Part shown: piece by piece, positions 17,390-27,852 of the stretch
How positions within the stretch are numbered: position 1 is the first letter of the stretch
Layout: each line of letters starts with the position of its first letter
Source: Candidatus Symbiobacter mobilis CR
GTDB taxonomy: Bacteria > Pseudomonadota > Gammaproteobacteria > Burkholderiales > Burkholderiaceae_C
DNA length: 64,000 bases
Reading direction: 5' to 3'
Assembly: GCF_000477435.1 (NCBI RefSeq)
Contig: NC_022576.1
Coordinates: 1,240,001 to 1,304,000 of the forward strand
Notes under the pieces: model-generated
Told to the model about the DNA's origin: nothing
What the model saw: only the letters and a program-made list of their open reading frames with translations
Databases searched by the model: none
Position numbers and translations under genes: made by a program

Positions 17390-20300
17390 ATGGCAAGACA
17401 AGCGGCAGGAAAGCATCAAGGCCAGCCTGGCTATGGTTCTGCTGACACAACGTACAGCGCAATTGCTGCCGACAAGCAGACACACGGCGTTTGGTCTCCG
17501 GGCGTACGGCTGATGGAACGCCTGCGCTTTGCCAACAAAGCGCTACTCATTACGCTGTGCTTTCTGCTGCCGATTACCCTGCTTGCTGGACTATTTCTGC
17601 AATCGTCCCTGTCTGCCAGAGCGGCTACCCAATTGGAAGCAGACGGCGCCAGATACCTTCGCACCCTGCTCCCGGTGATGCAATCGGGACAAGATGTACG
17701 CGCCATTCAAGATCGTGTCACTGCAGGGGAGCCTGTTCCCCAAGCCGAGCGCGATGCCGCCGTGCAACGGCTGGCTACCCGCCTGGAAGCGCTGGTCCCG
17801 ATCGATCAGGAATTGGGTACACGCTTGCAAACCGATGAACTGTTCCAAGAATTGCGTTCCGGAGTCGAAGCCCAGGTTCGTTCTAGCGCGGGGGTCGCTG
17901 CGGCAGCATCGGTGCCAACGGTGTCTACGGCAGTCAAGATGGTCGGGCATATTGGCAACACTGCGGGTCTCGTCCTCGACCCGGAAGTTGCTTCCTTCCA
18001 CTTGATCCGCGCCGTGGCCCTGGAATCTGCAGATCTGCTGCTGGCCACTTCGCAAACCCGGCGCCTGGGCAGCGAATTGATCACCCGCTTCGATGCTTCG
18101 AAGATGGACATACTCACAGATCGCTTGGCCCGGATGCAGATTGGCGCGAACCGGTTCCGCTCCGCGTTCGCAGAGGCTTTTGCGCACGATGCCACGTTAA
18201 CTGCTGCCGTCAGCCCCGACGCCACCCTGAAAAATATCCAAAAGATGATCGACATTACCCGTGAGCACGTCGCCCGCAACTCGGGCACGCTTTCGGCCAG
18301 CGCCTATTACAAGGAAGCTTCTACCCATCTCTCCGACCTCTATGCATTGGTGGATCGTGCGCTAGTGAGCGTCGATCGCTTATTGCAGGATCGGCAGGCT
18401 CGCATCGCCAACGCGCTCATGTGGTCTGCACTTGCCATGGCGGCCAGCCTGCTGCTGGCTACATACCTCTTCTACAGTTTTTTCCTCGTCACCGAACATG
18501 GCTTGCAGCAAATCGCATCGCGGCTCGAAGAAATGGCGCAGGGGGATTTGCACACGGCGCCGGCCGTCCCCTCCGGCACCGACGAAACGGCGCAGGTACT
18601 GTGGTCGCTCATCACCATGCACAAGGTGCTTGCCCGGTTCCAATCCGAGCAACTCAAAATGGCGCGCCAGCACGATGCAGGCGCCATTCGCCACGTCATG
18701 CCCGTACACGAACTACCTGGGCAGTTTGGTGAAATGGCCCAAGCGATCAACGATTTGGCAGGCACCCAGAACCGCGTCACTTTCCGGCTGGTGGATTTGA
18801 TGGATGCCTACTCCAATGGCAGCTTCGAGGAAGCGATGGAGTCCCTTCCCGGCGAAAAAGGTCGAATCTCGGAAGTGGCCAATGCGGTCCGGCTCAAGAT
18901 GCGTACTGCTTCCGAATCCGCTGTCATCAATTTGCGTGTCGTCAATGCCCTCAACAAGGCCAGCACGAACATCATGATTGCCGACGCCGACCACAACATC
19001 ATGTTCATGAACGATACGATCAAAAACATGATGGCACGCCACCAAGAAGCGTTACGCAAAAGTCTGCCTCACTTCGATGTCAACCGTCTCATCGGCCAAA
19101 ACATCGACGTATTCCACAAAAATCCCTCGCACCAACGCCGCATGCTGGCCAGTATACACGGCACGCATCGTGCGCAACTCCAAATCGGCGCGATCCATTT
19201 TGGGGTGTCTGCCAACCCCATCTTCGATGAGCAGGGAGAGCGCCTGGGCACCGTCGTCGAATGGACTGACCGCACTGCGGAAGTCCTCATCGAAAACGAG
19301 TTGGCCAATGCAGTGCAGGCTGCTGCCCGTGGCGATTTCTCGCAACGCTTGAGCCTCGAAGGCAAGACGGGCATCTTCGCCACGCTGGCATCCAGCATGA
19401 ACGAATTGATGCAAACGAGCGAAGTGGGCCTCGGCGACGTGGCCCAGATGCTCGAAGCCTTTGCCCGCGGTGACCTCGGCTACCGCATCGACCGCAATTA
19501 CGAGGGCCTCTTCGGGCAAGTCAAAGAAGCCGGCAACAGCACTGCGGAACAGCTCGACCGCGTCATCGGCGAAGTGCGTGCGGCGGCGGATGCCCTCACC
19601 GGCGTGGCTAACCAAGTCAGCACTACGGCACAGTCCTTATCGATGGCTGCCAGCCAGCAATCGGCCAACGTGGATCAGACTGGTTCGTCGATCGACAAAA
19701 TGAGCGTATCGATCACCCAGAACTCGGACAACGCGCGCATCACCAACGAAGTCGCGACCAAGGCCTCGCACGAGGCCACCGACGGCGGCAATGCTGTCAC
19801 CCAGACCGTTGGCGCCATGAACAAGATCGCAGCCAAGATCGGCATCGTCGACGACATCGCGTACCAAACGAACCTGCTCGCGCTCAACGCCGCCATTGAG
19901 GCAGCGCGTGCCGGGGAACACGGCAAAGGCTTCGCCGTCGTGGCAGCGGAAGTGCGCAAACTCGCCGAGCGCAGTCAGGAAGCAGCCCGGGAAATCGGCG
20001 AACTCGCAGCAGCCAGCGTATCGACGGCGGAACACGCCGGGAAACTGCTGGATCAAATCGTTCCCTCGATCCAGAAAACCAGCGAGCTTGTCCAGGAAAT
20101 TTCCGCAGCCAGCGCGGAACAAAGCGATTCCGTCGTGTACATCAGCGGTGCCGTCGGGCAGCTTCGTGACGTCACCCAGCGGAATACGGCTTCGGCGGAA
20201 GAGCTGGCGGCCACAGCGGAGGAACTCTCCAGCCGTGCCGGGCAACTCCAGCAGACGATCTCTTTCTTTGCCGGGGGCGCGCGGCTCGTTCCGGCCCCCG

Positions 20301-20416
20301 CCGCACTGCCCGAACGCCGCCAGCCCCAGGCTGCCCCGGCACCGCACAGACGACCCGCCCCTGCACGCCTGGCTGCGCCGAGCAAGCCGATGTCCTCCAA
20401 TTTCCAGGAGTACTAA
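17390..20416 (+). CDS. Methyl-accepting chemotaxis protein with PAS domain
   Basis: This 1008-residue transmembrane chemoreceptor has TM1 at ~51-70 ([20 protein letters not shown]), a ~270-residue periplasmic helical sensor, TM2 at ~342-367, and a HAMP. A PAS-like domain at ~525-640 ([16 protein letters not shown] onward) and further HAMP-like segments ([31 protein letters not shown]) follow. The signalling hairpin has the conserved tip [20 protein letters not shown] then [20 protein letters not shown]. The C-terminus ends NFQEY after a Pro/Ala-rich linker, which fits the x-aromatic-x-x-aromatic CheR/CheB docking pentapeptide. The start at 17390 is chosen over the open frame from 17174 because AAAGGAG lies 6 bases upstream. 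No che or flagellar genes are nearby; it is an orphan receptor gene. Confidence 0.93.
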   Translation: MARQAAGKHQGQPGYGSADTTYSAIAADKQTHGVWSPGVRLMERLRFANKALLITLCFLLPITLLAGLFLQSSLSARAATQLEADGARYLRTLLPVMQSGQDVRAIQDRVTAGEPVPQAERDAAVQRLATRLEALVPIDQELGTRLQTDELFQELRSGVEAQVRSSAGVAAAASVPTVSTAVKMVGHIGNTAGLVLDPEVASFHLIRAVALESADLLLATSQTRRLGSELITRFDASKMDILTDRLARMQIGANRFRSAFAEAFAHDATLTAAVSPDATLKNIQKMIDITREHVARNSGTLSASAYYKEASTHLSDLYALVDRALVSVDRLLQDRQARIANALMWSALAMAASLLLATYLFYSFFLVTEHGLQQIASRLEEMAQGDLHTAPAVPSGTDETAQVLWSLITMHKVLARFQSEQLKMARQHDAGAIRHVMPVHELPGQFGEMAQAINDLAGTQNRVTFRLVDLMDAYSNGSFEEAMESLPGEKGRISEVANAVRLKMRTASESAVINLRVVNALNKASTNIMIADADHNIMFMNDTIKNMMARHQEALRKSLPHFDVNRLIGQNIDVFHKNPSHQRRMLASIHGTHRAQLQIGAIHFGVSANPIFDEQGERLGTVVEWTDRTAEVLIENELANAVQAAARGDFSQRLSLEGKTGIFATLASSMNELMQTSEVGLGDVAQMLEAFARGDLGYRIDRNYEGLFGQVKEAGNSTAEQLDRVIGEVRAAADALTGVANQVSTTAQSLSMAASQQSANVDQTGSSIDKMSVSITQNSDNARITNEVATKASHEATDGGNAVTQTVGAMNKIAAKIGIVDDIAYQTNLLALNAAIEAARAGEHGKGFAVVAAEVRKLAERSQEAAREIGELAAASVSTAEHAGKLLDQIVPSIQKTSELVQEISAASAEQSDSVVYISGAVGQLRDVTQRNTASAEELAATAEELSSRAGQLQQTISFFAGGARLVPAPAALPERRQPQAAPAPHRRPAPARLAAPSKPMSSNFQEY

Positions 20417-20474
20417 AAAGACCGTAACGGTTCACTCTCCCTCCCAGGCGTTTCCCGGATTCCGTTTCGGTGTA

Positions 20475-20615
20475 GAACCTATTTCAGTAGGCAGGCGAGC
20501 CGAAGCAGTGTGCGTGGCACCGGAGCGCAGGAACCGGAGTATGGACAGTACATGAGGATTCCGAGCACCGCCTCCGCGTGCAATGCGATGGCGCAGCTCC
20601 TACTGGAATAGTTTC
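20475..20615. repeat. MITE-like palindromic element, copy 2
   Basis: This 141-bp second copy of the element at 7956-8095 has terminal inverted repeats GAACCTATTTCAGTAGG and CCTACTGGAATAGTTTC. The central part has TATGGACAGTACATGAGG in place of the perfect hairpin of copy 1, and a few other substitutions. It fills the middle of the 315-bp gap between the chemoreceptor and mutS (20417-20731). In the remainder of that gap I see no gene; a small inverted repeat ACCGT-A-ACGGT lies just after the chemoreceptor stop. Confidence 0.8.
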
Positions 20616-20731
20616 TTACCCGGGCTACGTAGTTGGGGGGATGGCAACGGTTACGAATAGTCTTCTTGGTGTGCAGCCAGGAGCGTGCGCTGCCACCGCA
20701 CAGAGCACCTTGAGGTTTTGCACTACTGCGC

Positions 20732-23326
20732 ATGACTACCCCCACCACGCCGCATACCCCCGTAATGGCGCAATACCTGCGCGTCAAAGCGGAATTCCCC
20801 CAGACCCTGGTGTTCTACAGGATGGGGGATTTTTACGAGCTGTTTTATGAGGATGCGGAAAGGGCGGCCTCGCTACTCGGTATCGCGCTCACCCAGCGCG
20901 GACAGTCAGGGGGCCAGCCGGTCGTCATGGCCGGGGTGCCGGCTCATGCCGTCGATACCTACCTATCCCGGCTGGTCAAGCACGGAGAGTCCGTCGCAAT
21001 CTGCGAACAGATTGGCGAACCAGCCAGCGCCAAGGGTCCCATCGAGCGCAAGGTCGTTCGGGTCGTCACGCCGGGCACCCTGACCGAAGGGGAATTGCTG
21101 GGCGAAAAAAGCGAATCCGTCGTGCTGGCGCTCCATGCCGGGACACGACACCAATGTGGACTCGCCTGGATGAGCATCGCCCAAGGGCTGGTGCATCTGG
21201 CGGAATGCGCTCCCGACGAACTGGAATCCTGGGTTTCCCGCACTGGGGCCAGCGAGTGGATCGTCAGCGACAAACTCCCCACGGTGTTCGAGGAACGATT
21301 GCGTGCATTCACGCAAACCGGCCCACGCGCTCTGGCACGGCGTCCGCACTGGCAGTTCGATACCGCACTGGGCTCGCAAGCGCTGCTACGCCACCTGCAA
21401 GTCGCCAGCCTGTCCCCGTGGCAGGCCGAAGGGCTCGATCCAGCGCATGCTGCGGCATCGGCCTTGCTGGCTTACGCAGCGCACACCCAGGGTCGCGAGC
21501 TGCCACACATCCATGGCATCCACGTCCACCGGGCGGACGAGGCAATCGATTTGCCTGCCACCACGGTGCGCAACCTCGAACTGGTGCGAACCTTGCGTGG
21601 GGAAGACTCCCCTACCCTCCTCTCCCTGCTCGATACCTGCATGACGGGAATGGGCAGCCGCGCTCTGCAACGATGGCTGCTCCATCCCCAGCGAGACCGC
21701 ACCCAGGCCCGGGAACGCCACGAAGCCATCGCTACCTTGCGCGGCGGTGACTGGAAGTCCTTGCGTGACCGGCTCAAAGGATGTTGCGACGTCGAGCGCA
21801 TCGCTGCCCGCATCGCCCTACGCCAGGCTCGCCCCCGGGAGCTCGTTGCGTTGCGTTGGACTTTGCAACGGCTTGGCCCCCTTTCTGCCACCGTGCTGGA
21901 GCTGGGGACAGTGTTCTCCCCCCTCGCCACCGACTTGCAGCCCCCCCAAGACTGCTGCGTCCTGCTCGAACGCGCCCTGTGCGAAGAGCCTGCTGCAGCG
22001 GTGCGCGACGGCGGGGTCATCGCCGTCGGCCACGACGCCGAACTCGACGAGTTGCGTGCGATGGGGACAGGTTACGACCGCTTCCTGCTCGACATGGAAG
22101 CCCGGGAACGGCAACGCACCGGCATCGCGAACCTGCGCGTGCAATACAACAAGGTGCATGGTTTCTTTATCGAAGTCAGCCAGGGACAGCTCGACAAGGT
22201 GCCCACCGACTACCAGCGCCGCCAGACGCTCAAGAATGCCGAACGCTTCGTCACCCCGGAACTCAAGGCGTTCGAGGACAAGGCACTCAGCGCCCAGGAA
22301 CGCGCCCTTGCGCGGGAACGCTGGCTGTACGAGCGCTTACTCGACGAACTGGGCACTTCGGTTCTCACGCTCGTGCGATTGGGACAAGCGCTGGCCTCGC
22401 TCGACGCCCTCTGTGCCCTGACCGAACGCAGCGTGACGCTCGACTGGCGCCGCCCGGAATTCGTTGCCACGCCGTGCATCGAGATCGACGCTGGACGCCA
22501 CCCCGTCGTGCAAGCCCGACTGGCCGAGCGCAATGCAGGCTCCTTCATCGCCAACGACACGCGCCTAGGGTCGAAGCACCGGATGCTCATCCTCACCGGC
22601 CCGAACATGGGTGGCAAGTCGACCTATATGCGGCAAGTCGCGCTGATCGTGCTGTTGGCAAGCATGGGCAGCTTCGTCCCTGCCCACAGTTGCCGACTCG
22701 GGCCTATCGACGCCATCCACACGCGCATCGGCGCTGCCGACGACCTGGCCAATGCCCAGTCCACTTTTTTGCTCGAAATGCTCGAAGCAGCGCAAATTTT
22801 GCACACGGCAACTTCCCAATCGCTCGTGCTGATGGACGAAATCGGCCGGGGCACCAGTACCTACGACGGCCTAGCCCTTGCCGGCGCCATCGCCACCCAC
22901 CTGCATGACAAAGTCGGCGCCTTCACCCTCTTCGCCACCCACTACTTCGAGCTGACCGAATTCGCAGCCACCCACCACCACGCGATCAATGTGCATGTCA
23001 GCGCGGTCGAATCGGGTCACGACATCGTCTTCCTGCATGAGATTCAACCCGGCCCCGCCAGCAAAAGCTACGGCGTACAAGTTGCCCGCCTTGCCGGAAT
23101 GCCCACCGTAGTCCTGAACCAGGCACGCCGCACCCTGGCAACGCTCGAATCGCTGGCCCAACGCGACCGGCCCCAGGCAGACCTGTTCACCCCCGCCGTA
23201 GAACCGGAATGCACGGAACCCAGCCCGATCGAACGCTGGGTGGAAGCCTTGCGCCCCGACGAACTCAGTGCGCGGGAAGCGCTCGAAGCACTGTACGCGC
23301 TCAAAAAACTGGCCAGCCGAGGCTAG
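20732..23326 (+). CDS. mutS: DNA mismatch repair protein MutS
   Basis: MutS, 864 residues, is the normal length. The N-terminal mismatch-reading motif is intact ([15 protein letters not shown], containing Phe-x-Glu). The C-terminal ABC-type ATPase has Walker [15 protein letters not shown], the signature [14 protein letters not shown], Walker [13 protein letters not shown] and the ATHYFELTE switch region. It recognises base mismatches and small loops and recruits MutL. The ATG at 20732 has no strong Shine-Dalgarno; the nearest GAGG is 16 bases away. Its start lies ~115 bp from MITE-like copy 2, so the promoter may be in or beside that element. Confidence 0.98.
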   Translation: MTTPTTPHTPVMAQYLRVKAEFPQTLVFYRMGDFYELFYEDAERAASLLGIALTQRGQSGGQPVVMAGVPAHAVDTYLSRLVKHGESVAICEQIGEPASAKGPIERKVVRVVTPGTLTEGELLGEKSESVVLALHAGTRHQCGLAWMSIAQGLVHLAECAPDELESWVSRTGASEWIVSDKLPTVFEERLRAFTQTGPRALARRPHWQFDTALGSQALLRHLQVASLSPWQAEGLDPAHAAASALLAYAAHTQGRELPHIHGIHVHRADEAIDLPATTVRNLELVRTLRGEDSPTLLSLLDTCMTGMGSRALQRWLLHPQRDRTQARERHEAIATLRGGDWKSLRDRLKGCCDVERIAARIALRQARPRELVALRWTLQRLGPLSATVLELGTVFSPLATDLQPPQDCCVLLERALCEEPAAAVRDGGVIAVGHDAELDELRAMGTGYDRFLLDMEARERQRTGIANLRVQYNKVHGFFIEVSQGQLDKVPTDYQRRQTLKNAERFVTPELKAFEDKALSAQERALARERWLYERLLDELGTSVLTLVRLGQALASLDALCALTERSVTLDWRRPEFVATPCIEIDAGRHPVVQARLAERNAGSFIANDTRLGSKHRMLILTGPNMGGKSTYMRQVALIVLLASMGSFVPAHSCRLGPIDAIHTRIGAADDLANAQSTFLLEMLEAAQILHTATSQSLVLMDEIGRGTSTYDGLALAGAIATHLHDKVGAFTLFATHYFELTEFAATHHHAINVHVSAVESGHDIVFLHEIQPGPASKSYGVQVARLAGMPTVVLNQARRTLATLESLAQRDRPQADLFTPAVEPECTEPSPIERWVEALRPDELSAREALEALYALKKLASRG

Positions 23327-23386
23327 GCAAGCCAACCTGCGCGCTGGGATGCATCGGCCCGCGTCACGACTGATTGCCCATAGCCG

Positions 23387-23415
23387 TTTACACCAGGGTT
23401 ATGTCGCAATACATT
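23387..23415 (+). promoter_or_regulatory. Candidate sigma-70 promoter for the ter operon
   Basis: TTTACA (23387-23392) and TACATT (23410-23415) are separated by exactly 17 bp, giving 5/6 and 4/6 matches to the -35 and -10 boxes, in an AT-rich patch ~225 bp before the TerC start. Confidence 0.35.
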
Positions 23416-23628
23416 GTTTTCTATATAAATTTCTTGTTACCTCCTAGTCATTTCTGGGAAAAGGGCCGCACAGCGCATCCTGCCCCGATAGAATGGAATT
23501 GGTCGGGAAAGCCCTTGCATGCCGATGTGCGTTCCGGGGCTGCTCCTGCACCACTCCCCCTCTCCCTTCCCCTTGCACCCTGATGAGTCCATCGCGGCTT
23601 GTTGTGGGTGATCCTTGTCCACACTCCA

Positions 23629-23635
23629 GAGGAGG
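23629..23635 (+). promoter_or_regulatory. Ribosome-binding site that selects a TTG start for TerC
   Basis: GAGGAGG lies five bases before the TTG at 23641. The alternative in-frame TTG codons at 23599 and 23602 have no such site, so this site decides the start. Confidence 0.7.
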
Positions 23636-23640
23636 CCCCC

Positions 23641-24648
23641 TTGGCTCACTTCGGTTTCCCCACAGAAACGATCATTCTGTTTTTTATCGTCATTGGCGTT
23701 TCGGTCTACCTCGACCTGTTTATGCACCGCAAGACGACGGAAATCACCATCAGCGATGCGGCCAAGTGGTCTGTGTTTTGGATCGCCCTGGCGTTGCTGT
23801 TTTATGGCTACCTGTGGATGCGCTTCGACAAAAACTGGGCAGATATGTACCTGGCCGGGTACGCGCTGGAAAAAAGCCTCTCGGTCGACAACCTGATGGT
23901 GTTCATGGCCATCTTTGCCTCTTTCGGCATCTCAGGCGCTCTACAACACCGCATCCTCTACTGGGGGATCCTCGGTGCGCTGGTATTCCGGGCCATCTTC
24001 GTCGCCGTTGGTACCAGCCTTTTCCTCGCCAGCCCGTATGTGGGCTTCCTGTTCGCGGCTTTCGTGATCTGGAGCGGGGTCAAGATGTTGCAGTCCGGCA
24101 CCGACGAAACGGAAATCGAAGACTACTCGCACCACTGGAGCGTGCGATTGACCGGCAAGTTCATGCCCATTTACACCCGCTTGCACGTCGACCGTTTTTT
24201 CGTTCACCATGACGAAGTCATCGCGCAAGGCATGGCGTCTGCTGTCACCCGCAATGGCAGGCTGTACGCCACCCCCGCATTCCTGTGCCTAATGGCTATC
24301 GAGACGTCCGATATCGCTTTTGCCTTTGACTCTGTCCCGGCGGTCATTGCCGTGACCCAGGAACCTTTGCTTGTCTACTCCGCGATGATCTTTGCCATTC
24401 TCGGGCTGCGCAGTTTGTATTTCGTACTGGCGGCGTTGACCAAATACCTGGTCCACCTGGAAAAGGCCGTCATCGCGCTGCTCTTTTTCATCGGCGCCAA
24501 GATGGCGCTGCAATCCTGGAACCACGCGGTTTTCGATACCGGCTTCCACCTCGCTCCCAGCACCAGTTTGCTGATCGTCCTCGGCACCCTGGGGGCAGGC
24601 GTGGTGGCATCGTTCCTGTTCCCCGAGCGCGAGGAACCTGCGCAGTAG
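23641..24648 (+). CDS. TerC family integral membrane protein
   Basis: A 335-residue protein with about eight membrane helices belongs to the TerC/Alx family, which is linked to tellurite resistance and metal (Mn2+) efflux. Family hallmarks are [12 protein letters not shown] with its acidic residue in the membrane, the cytosolic loop with [13 protein letters not shown], and [16 protein letters not shown] with a second acidic pair, then [12 protein letters not shown]. The translation start is taken at the TTG at 23641 because a near-perfect Shine-Dalgarno precedes it. It is the first gene of a plus-strand series with two TerD proteins and an AIM24 protein, consistent with the known Ter membrane-associated stress complex. 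Confidence 0.92.
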   Translation: MAHFGFPTETIILFFIVIGVSVYLDLFMHRKTTEITISDAAKWSVFWIALALLFYGYLWMRFDKNWADMYLAGYALEKSLSVDNLMVFMAIFASFGISGALQHRILYWGILGALVFRAIFVAVGTSLFLASPYVGFLFAAFVIWSGVKMLQSGTDETEIEDYSHHWSVRLTGKFMPIYTRLHVDRFFVHHDEVIAQGMASAVTRNGRLYATPAFLCLMAIETSDIAFAFDSVPAVIAVTQEPLLVYSAMIFAILGLRSLYFVLAALTKYLVHLEKAVIALLFFIGAKMALQSWNHAVFDTGFHLAPSTSLLIVLGTLGAGVVASFLFPEREEPAQ

Positions 24649-24757
24649 TCCAATTAGGCACGCGCGGCCATTCCGCATCCCAATGCGCTGCACCCGTGGG
24701 GGGTGCGGTGCGTTTTGTACTGTCCTGCCCCCACGCATTCATCCTGGAGGTTCACCC

Positions 24758-25333
24758 ATGGCTATCAGTCTGCAAAAAGGCGGCAACGTCAATCTGAGCA
24801 AGGAAGCGCCCGGCCTGAAAAAATTGCTCATCGGTCTGGGCTGGGACGCCCGTGCCACCGACGGGGCCGAATTCGACCTCGACGCCAGCGCATTCATGCT
24901 GGCAGCCACAGGCAAGGTGCGCAACGATGCCGATTTCATCTTTTACAACCAGCGCAAGTCGACGGAAGGGTCCGTCGAGCACTCCGGGGACAACCTCACC
25001 GGCGCTGGCGATGGCGACGATGAATCGATCAACGTCGATCTGTCACGCGTGCCGCCGGAAATCGAAAAAATCGCCGTCTGCGTCACCATCCACAATGCAG
25101 AAGAACGTCGGCAAAACTTCGGCCAAGTCTCCAAGGCCTATATCCGCTGCGTCAACGCCGATACCAACACCGAAATCGCCAAGTACGACCTGTCGGAAGA
25201 CGCATCGGTCGAGACAGCAATGATCTTCGGAGAGGTCTATCGCAGCGGTGCAGACTGGAAGTTCAAGGCCATCGGCCAGGGTTTCCAGGGCGGCCTCGGC
25301 CCCTTGGCCAAAAACTTCGGCGTCAACGTCTAA
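24758..25333 (+). CDS. terD: TerD family protein 1
   Basis: This 191-residue TerD/TerE/CABP-family protein starts [20 protein letters not shown]. It carries the acidic calcium-binding signatures [11 protein letters not shown] and [12 protein letters not shown] and the conserved [15 protein letters not shown] strand (here [12 protein letters not shown]). These small beta-sandwich proteins bind Ca2+ and act with TerC in tellurite, phage-colicin and envelope stress resistance. GGAGG sits 8 bases before the ATG, which fixes this start over the longer open frame. It follows TerC by 109 bp and precedes the AIM24-type gene. Confidence 0.95.
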   Translation: MAISLQKGGNVNLSKEAPGLKKLLIGLGWDARATDGAEFDLDASAFMLAATGKVRNDADFIFYNQRKSTEGSVEHSGDNLTGAGDGDDESINVDLSRVPPEIEKIAVCVTIHNAEERRQNFGQVSKAYIRCVNADTNTEIAKYDLSEDASVETAMIFGEVYRSGADWKFKAIGQGFQGGLGPLAKNFGVNV

Positions 25334-25409
25334 TCCAATACGGCATGGTGCGTCGCCGGGGTTTTCCACTGCGGCGCGCACTATTCGTCAAGAACTGAGG
25401 AGCAGACCT

Positions 25410-26117
25410 ATGCCCACCTTTACCGTTCTGGGAGACGACGATCCCTTTCTCCATGTCTCGCTACGCAAGGGGGAATCCATCTCCTGCGAGAGCAACGCCA
25501 TGGTGATGATGGAAGACACCCTCGATCTGGCAGGCCGAATGCAGGGGGGGTTTTTGCAGGCCGTGATGCGCCGCATGGCGAACGGGGAAAGCTTCTTCCA
25601 GCAGCAGATCCGCGCCAGCCGTGGCGATGGGGATTGCCTGCTTTCTCCCACTCTGCCCGGTGCGCTCGAAGTGCTCGACGTCGGGTCGGTGCAGTACTGC
25701 GTGTCGGACGACGCGTACGTTGCCTCCAGCGACGGGGTCGCAGTCACCGCGCAGATGCAAAACATCGGAACGGCCTTGTTCGGCGGTACCGGAGGCTTTT
25801 TCATCGGTCGTTCGAGCGGGAGCGGCAAGCTCGTCGTTTCTGGCTTTGGGTCGGTGTTCACGCTCGATATCACCCCGGCCAAGAGCGTCCTGATCGACAA
25901 CGGGCATGTCGTCGCATGGGATAGCGCGCTGCACCACGAGTTGTCCGTCTCCACCAACCAGAGCCAGGGTTTGTTGGGCAACCTGGTCAACAGCGTCACC
26001 AGCGGGGAAGGCATCGTCCTGAAGTTTTCCGGCATCGGCAAAGTCATCGTCTGCTCTCGCAACCGCAGCGGGTTTCTGGCTTGGCTCAGCGCCAAACTCA
26101 TGCCGAATCGTTCCTGA
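25410..26117 (+). CDS. AIM24 / TIGR00266 family protein
   Basis: A 235-residue all-beta protein has glycine-rich strands such as FGGTGGFFIGRSSGSGKL and ends with SGEGIVLKFSGIGKVIVCSR, matching the AIM24/TIGR00266 family of trimeric beta-prism proteins. Members often accompany ter operons and may interact with the Ter membrane complex, but the biochemical function is not known. TGAGGAG lies 7 bases before the ATG at 25410. The long frame upstream of it (to 25248) overlaps TerD 1 and is rejected. It sits between the two terD genes. Confidence 0.88.
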   Translation: MPTFTVLGDDDPFLHVSLRKGESISCESNAMVMMEDTLDLAGRMQGGFLQAVMRRMANGESFFQQQIRASRGDGDCLLSPTLPGALEVLDVGSVQYCVSDDAYVASSDGVAVTAQMQNIGTALFGGTGGFFIGRSSGSGKLVVSGFGSVFTLDITPAKSVLIDNGHVVAWDSALHHELSVSTNQSQGLLGNLVNSVTSGEGIVLKFSGIGKVIVCSRNRSGFLAWLSAKLMPNRS

Positions 26118-26210
26118 ATCTGCCATTCTCCACACGTCATCGCTCCACACGCCGTCGACCACCCGTTTTTCGCGATTCACTTTTCTCTATCACCATCACA
26201 GGAGGGAACC

Positions 26211-26792
26211 ATGGGTATCAATCTGCAAAAAGGCCAAAAGATCAGCCTCGACAAGGAAGCCGGGGGTGCGCTCACGAGCATCATCATGGGGTTGGGTTGG
26301 GATGCCGTCAAGAAAAAAGGCATTCTGGGATTTGGGGGAGGCTCGGAGACCATCGACCTTGATGCCTCGTGCCTGCTGTTCGACGCAAGCAAGCAGCTCA
26401 TCGATGCCGTGTGGTTCCGGCAACTGCGTAGCCAAGACGGGAGCATCCAGCACACTGGCGACAACCGCACCGGCGATGGCGAAGGCGATGACGAACAAAT
26501 CATCGTCAACCTTTCTGTAGTGCCAGCCAGCGTGCAATCGCTGGTGTTCACCGTCAATTGCTTTACGGGGCAAGACTTTTCGCAAGTGGCCAACGCCTTC
26601 TGCCGAATGGTCAACAAAGGCAACAACAAGGAAATCGCGCGGTACGACCTGAGCGTACAAGGCAAGCATTCGGCCCAAATCATGTGCAAGGTCTACCGGC
26701 ACAACAACGAATGGAAGATGCATGCGATCGGGGAAAACGGCGTAGGGCGTACGTTCCAGGAACTGCTTCCGCAGATCCTCCCCCATCTGTGA
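26211..26792 (+). CDS. TerD family protein 2
   Basis: This 193-residue second TerD-type protein starts MGINLQKGQKISLDKEAGG, with IDLDASCLLFDASKQ and GDGEGDDEQIIVNL as the acidic metal-binding segments. It differs from TerD 1 by an insertion KKKGILGFGGGSET before the first acidic motif, and carries a different C-terminus. AGGAGG lies 5-6 bases upstream of the ATG. It is the last of the Ter-structural genes; 40 bp further on begins the biosynthetic module. Confidence 0.94.
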   Translation: MGINLQKGQKISLDKEAGGALTSIIMGLGWDAVKKKGILGFGGGSETIDLDASCLLFDASKQLIDAVWFRQLRSQDGSIQHTGDNRTGDGEGDDEQIIVNLSVVPASVQSLVFTVNCFTGQDFSQVANAFCRMVNKGNNKEIARYDLSVQGKHSAQIMCKVYRHNNEWKMHAIGENGVGRTFQELLPQILPHL

Positions 26793-26832
26793 CCTTAGGG
26801 TCGCTGCGGTACACCGCCCACGATTGCAGCGT

Positions 26833-27852
26833 ATGCGCGTCTGGTTCAACAAAACCTTCTCTCTGGTTCACACGGCGCTGCGGCTCCTCCGCACCGCAGA
26901 CCCTGACCAGACGTTCACGCTGCTCGCTTCGCACCCCAACCCGGATGCCATCGTCCGCCTCGCTGCGGACGAGTTCTCCCCCGAACCCCCGGGTCAGGGT
27001 GGGGCAGAGTATGTCGATTGGTGCCTGGGCTTTTGCCAGCAACACCGTGTCGACATCTTTGTACCCGGCAAGGAAGCGACCTTGCTTGCTGGCGCGCAGG
27101 ATCGTTTTGCCGCACTGGGGGTGCGCATGTTGTGCTGTGCGGATGGCCCCACCCTTCAGCTTCTGCACGACAAAGCCCGGTTTTGCTCGACAGTACGGGT
27201 TCCCACAGCTCCCCCACCGCTGTGGCACCCATGCACGACGGTAGCCGAGTTCGACGAAGCCTGGGATGCGCTGCGTGGATCGGTGCCGACGTTGTGCATC
27301 AAGCCGTCTCATTCCGTCTACGGGATCGGTTTCCGCAAAATCCGGCAGGACACCACCGCGCTGGGGCTGTACCTCGGCGGCAGCGATTACCAAATCGACT
27401 TGCCCTCGCTGCGCGCCATACTGGCCTCGCAGGAACGCTTTCCCACGCTGTTGCTGATGGAATACCTTGCAGGGGACGAGTTCAGCATCGACTGCCTGGC
27501 TGAAGCCGGCACGCTGCACTACGCCGTGATCCGCTGCAAGCCCGCGAAAGGGGGATCCGTCCAGACTATCGTGGATCGCCCGGATTTGGAGGAAGCCTGC
27601 CGCGCCATCATTGCGCAATTCGGGCTGAACGGCTACGTCAATGTGCAGTGTCGGGAAGGGGGGGCCGGGCCGCGCATTCTGGAAGTCAACCCACGGATGT
27701 CCGGCGGCATTGGCATGTCTTGCCTAGCCGGGCCCAATCTGCCGTTTCTGGGGCTGGCAGGCTTTGCCCATGGGTATGCAACCCTGGCTCGCGTACCCGT
27801 TCAGCATGGTCTACGGGTCGTGCAGATCGACACTCCCGTCGTACTGCCGTGA
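26833..27852 (+). CDS. ATP-grasp enzyme of the Ter-linked biosynthetic module
   Basis: A 339-residue ATP-grasp ligase is seen. The N-terminal part is a Rossmann-like pre-ATP-grasp region (MRVWFNKTFSLVH). The central lysine-containing strand CIKPSHSVYGIGF, the EYLAGDEFSIDCLAE motif and the C-terminal metal-binding PRILEVNPRMSGGIGMS are all diagnostic. Enzymes of this type join a carboxylate to an amine or thiol with ATP; the substrate is unknown. In comparative studies this family is found with Ter proteins, PRTases and a HAD in operons predicted to make a nucleoside-like metabolite. The ATG at 26833 is preferred to the TTG at 26824. Its stop overlaps the next start (GTGA). Confidence 0.88.
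   Translation: MRVWFNKTFSLVHTALRLLRTADPDQTFTLLASHPNPDAIVRLAADEFSPEPPGQGGAEYVDWCLGFCQQHRVDIFVPGKEATLLAGAQDRFAALGVRMLCCADGPTLQLLHDKARFCSTVRVPTAPPPLWHPCTTVAEFDEAWDALRGSVPTLCIKPSHSVYGIGFRKIRQDTTALGLYLGGSDYQIDLPSLRAILASQERFPTLLLMEYLAGDEFSIDCLAEAGTLHYAVIRCKPAKGGSVQTIVDRPDLEEACRAIIAQFGLNGYVNVQCREGGAGPRILEVNPRMSGGIGMSCLAGPNLPFLGLAGFAHGYATLARVPVQHGLRVVQIDTPVVLP

Larger units (their letters stand above)
23327..23640. other. Intergenic region upstream of terC
   Basis: A 314-bp gap has no gene I can support. It includes an AT-rich stretch at ~23400-23445 unlike its surroundings, with a candidate promoter (listed separately). I looked for a manganese riboswitch of the yybP-ykoY type, often found before terC/alx-like genes, and did not recognise its conserved loops. 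Confidence 0.5.

Noticed and set aside
23327..23640. Manganese (yybP-ykoY) riboswitch before terC
   Set aside because: It was looked for because TerC/Alx genes often carry it; the conserved purine-rich loops could not be recognised. A covariance-model search would settle it.
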